Origin: Larimichthys crocea | Taxonomy: Eukaryota; Chordata; Actinopteri; Sciaenidae | Assembly: GCF_000972845.2 (NCBI RefSeq) | Contig: NC_040016.1 | Coordinates: forward strand, 495,798-559,797 | Length of the DNA stretch: 64,000 nucleotides | Direction of reading: 5' to 3' | Shown: piece after piece, positions 62,143-64,000 of the stretch | Position numbering within the stretch: the stretch's first letter is position 1 | How the letters are laid out: each line of letters opens with the position of its first letter | The notes under the pieces: generated by a model | The model's input: only the letters and a program-made list of their open reading frames with translations | Database searches by the model: none | What the model was told of the DNA's origin: nothing | Made by a program: the position numbers and the translations under genes

Positions 62143-64000
62143 CAGGCTCACACTAAACGTATTTATTTATAGGAATGCAAACTGTGCAACATGTCCAACT
62201 ATAAAATAAGTGAATATTGTTATATTAGTGCTGCAGTCAGATAACGTGTGTATGTGTGAGTGCATGAGTGTCAGGAAACAAATGTTCAAACAGGCCAGTT
62301 GGGTTTCAAAGTAAAACAAGACTTTTAACTTCTTGATTGAATAACTTATTTTGTCATTCCTTCTGGAAATGAAAGGAAACACAGGAGCTATAAGACAGAT
62401 AATTGTGGATGGTGGCAGGGATGGAAAGAGAATATTATAGTGTATTATAAAAGTAGGTCAGATAAATAGTACTCTGAGTAAAGGGGCTCAACAGCTTTAG
62501 GCTGCAAAATAAATTGCATTAAATGTCTGTGTATACACTAATGAAACAGCATCACACCTATACGTCCAAGGCAAGAAAAAAATTCAGTTTTCATAGACGG
62601 CACTTTGCAGCTGGTGCATACAACTGATTATCAGTTGTAAATATACAACTATCTTCTTCAGAATTAACCAGAAAAGAGACAAAACTCTGACAATTAAACA
62701 AAAGATAGCAGTAACCAAACAGCAACCTCCATGGCTGTGAAGTGAAGCCAAAGCAGAAGTGCCAAAAACTGTCGGTCCACAAACATCCACCTGAGGCTGG
62801 CTACAGAACGAGTCAGTCTCCATAAGCCCCCATTTTAAAATTTCACAGCAGAAATAAACATGTTTACAGCCTGATACAAAAAACTGTTTGGGTCTCTATA
62901 GCTAATTTCCCTGTTCATGACAATTGTACTGAGGGTGAATTTTTATAAAACTCACCTGTTCAAATTATATTATGGCTTAAAGTTATGGATAATTAACAGC
63001 GTCGCTTTGATTGACAGGTAGGTGCTGTTAGAGATGGCTTGTTTGAGCAACCAGGCTTCATTCAGCCCATCTCATGTCTGTCGATGATGCACGTCTTTCT
63101 TCTTATTAGCCAGGAAAACCTGCAATTTCACAGTGCTTCATGGACTTTGCAGTAATGTCAGCTTTGATTTTGGACTCATACATCCTTTACATCCCTGGAT
63201 ATTTCTAGAACAAACAGTCGACCAGGTAGTTGTTTTCATACAGCCCAGAAAGTCAGGGAAGATTATGTTACAATCTTCAACTTATACAAAGCAATTAATG
63301 CATGTAAACTTATTCACATTCTCACATAACAGATCTTTAAAAGCAAACACAAAAAAAAAAAAACCCAAGCATGTATAGGATGCATGGGTAAAAAGATGTC
63401 CTACTGTGTTGACAACTTGTTTGTGTGTTATCTCTTCCCTTCCAGGACCTTACGGACGAAATTTAATTGGGAAAATGTTCACTTTGTCTCGTAAAAATGG
63501 AGGAATATCCTTCTATTCCCCTTATCTTTCTCTTACTTCTACCTCCTGGCTTTACACCTCTGCCTACCCAGCCCGAACATACAAAACCACCACTGCCACC
63601 ACCACCTTTTCCCGAACCAGTACAACCAGGCCTACCACCACCCCCACAACCCAAAGATACAAAACCACCACTGCCAGCACCACCCCCACCTTTTCCCGTA
63701 CCAGTACAACCAGGCCTACCACCCGCCCCACAACCCGATCAACAACCTACCCTCCCTGGACCACCTACCCCCAGTGGACCACAGTACTTCCTACTAGAGG
63801 TAAGTACATTCACAAACTACATAAACAAACAAAAACAGTGTCGGGATATGAAATCTAAGACGTAACATTTTCGCTTGTATTTTTCCTGTAAAGAAATCTC
63901 TCCTCCTGTTGTCAAAAAGGCGAGAATGAAGTTCAGATTAAAGGTGGGGTCAGTTGTAGTGGGGAAAGATGGTATATTGTGTTGTGTGGCTTGCCCTGAG
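62007..64000 (+). CDS. Putative secreted Thr/Ser-rich repeat protein, 5' part (partial)
   Basis: Exons 62007-62076, 63446-63799 and 63894 to the window end join in phase 1 each time and stay open to the right edge. Exon 1 encodes a signal peptide (MKLFFVPMVMALVVTTTGFT). Exon 2 starts GPYGRNLIGKMFTLSRKN and then holds two copies of an approximately 80-bp repeat rich in Thr, Ser, Arg and Pro (SRTSTTRPTT), likely an O-glycosylated stalk. Exon 3 reads EISPPVVKKARMKF ... GKDGILCCVACPE. The GKMFT segment resembles, from memory, the start of mature fish pentraxins, but the rest does not follow that family here. The repeat exon is also open in a Pro-rich frame, but that frame hits a stop 11 codons into exon 3 and does not fit exon 1's phase. 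Identity is therefore unknown. A (CA)n array begins right at the exon 1 donor. Confidence 0.6.
62078..62137. repeat. (CA)n microsatellite at a splice donor
   Basis: About 29 CA copies starting at the GTACAC donor of the secreted-protein gene's exon 1 (exon end 62076). Confidence 0.96.
62715..63095 (-). repeat. Dispersed repeat family B, minus copy
   Basis: Plus-strand GCAACCTCCATGGCTGTGAA, GTGAAGCCAAAG, AGAAGTGCCAAAAACTG, AGAAATAAACATGTTTACAG, ACAATTGTACTGAGGGTGAA and TTCATTCAGCCCATCTCATG match 32950-33260 in order and the inverted copy at 26555-26885. It lies in intron 1 of the secreted-protein gene. Confidence 0.82.

Noticed and set aside
63467..63865. Pro-rich frame as the main product of the last gene
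   Set aside because: It lacks an ATG and its phase does not fit the exon 1 donor. After the 63799 donor it meets a stop 11 codons into exon 3, so the Thr-rich frame is preferred; kept as a finding.

Overview
The window is vertebrate nuclear DNA, almost certainly from a ray-finned (probably acanthomorph) fish. It holds intron-rich genes with GT-AG splicing, very many (CA)n/(GT)n microsatellites, hAT-type MITEs, L2/CR1-like LINE tails and tRNA-derived SINEs. I could splice four complete protein-coding genes by hand with consistent exon phases, plus the 5' part of a fifth gene that runs off the right edge. No bacterial features, CRISPR arrays or rRNA genes were seen.

Layout from left to right: 1-4480 is repeat-rich DNA without a recognisable gene, followed by a 40-bp minisatellite at about 4488-4905. 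Positions 5098-32545 (minus) hold il17rd (Sef), a 16-exon single-pass receptor with a SEFIR domain; its first two introns are large and full of mobile-element debris. Positions 32600-35800 contain dispersed-repeat and LINE remnants. Positions 35810-40084 (plus) hold a five-exon BTB-BACK-Kelch gene of the KLHL10 type. Positions 41326-52558 (plus) hold appl1, a 22-exon BAR-PH-PTB endosomal adaptor. Positions 52559-56740 are 3' UTR and intergenic repeats. Positions 56747-58854 (minus) hold a five-exon ARF-family small GTPase. From about 59 kb to 62 kb only repeats and unassigned sequence are seen. From 62007 (plus) begins a small secreted-protein gene with a Thr/Ser/Pro-rich tandem-repeat exon; it is cut by the window end.

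The neighbourhood (il17rd, appl1, an ARF gene) matches what I recall of human 3p14.3 (IL17RD-HESX1-APPL1-...-ARF4), which supports the gene calls. I do not see hesx1 between il17rd and appl1; a KLHL10-like gene sits there instead. The genes do not form an operon-like system. They act separately: Il17rd damps FGF/MAPK and modulates IL-17 signalling, Appl1 is a Rab5-linked adaptor on early endosomes, ARF proteins act in vesicle traffic, and KLHL10 is known as a Cullin-3 adaptor in male germ cells.

I found no convincing evidence of an undescribed biological system. The points most worth a second look are the repeat exon at 63446-63799 that is open in two frames (Thr-rich and Pro-rich), the altered switch II of the ARF protein, CA repeats that begin at splice donors, a 430-bp imperfect palindrome in an appl1 intron, and two MITEs with perfect 8-bp target-site duplications.
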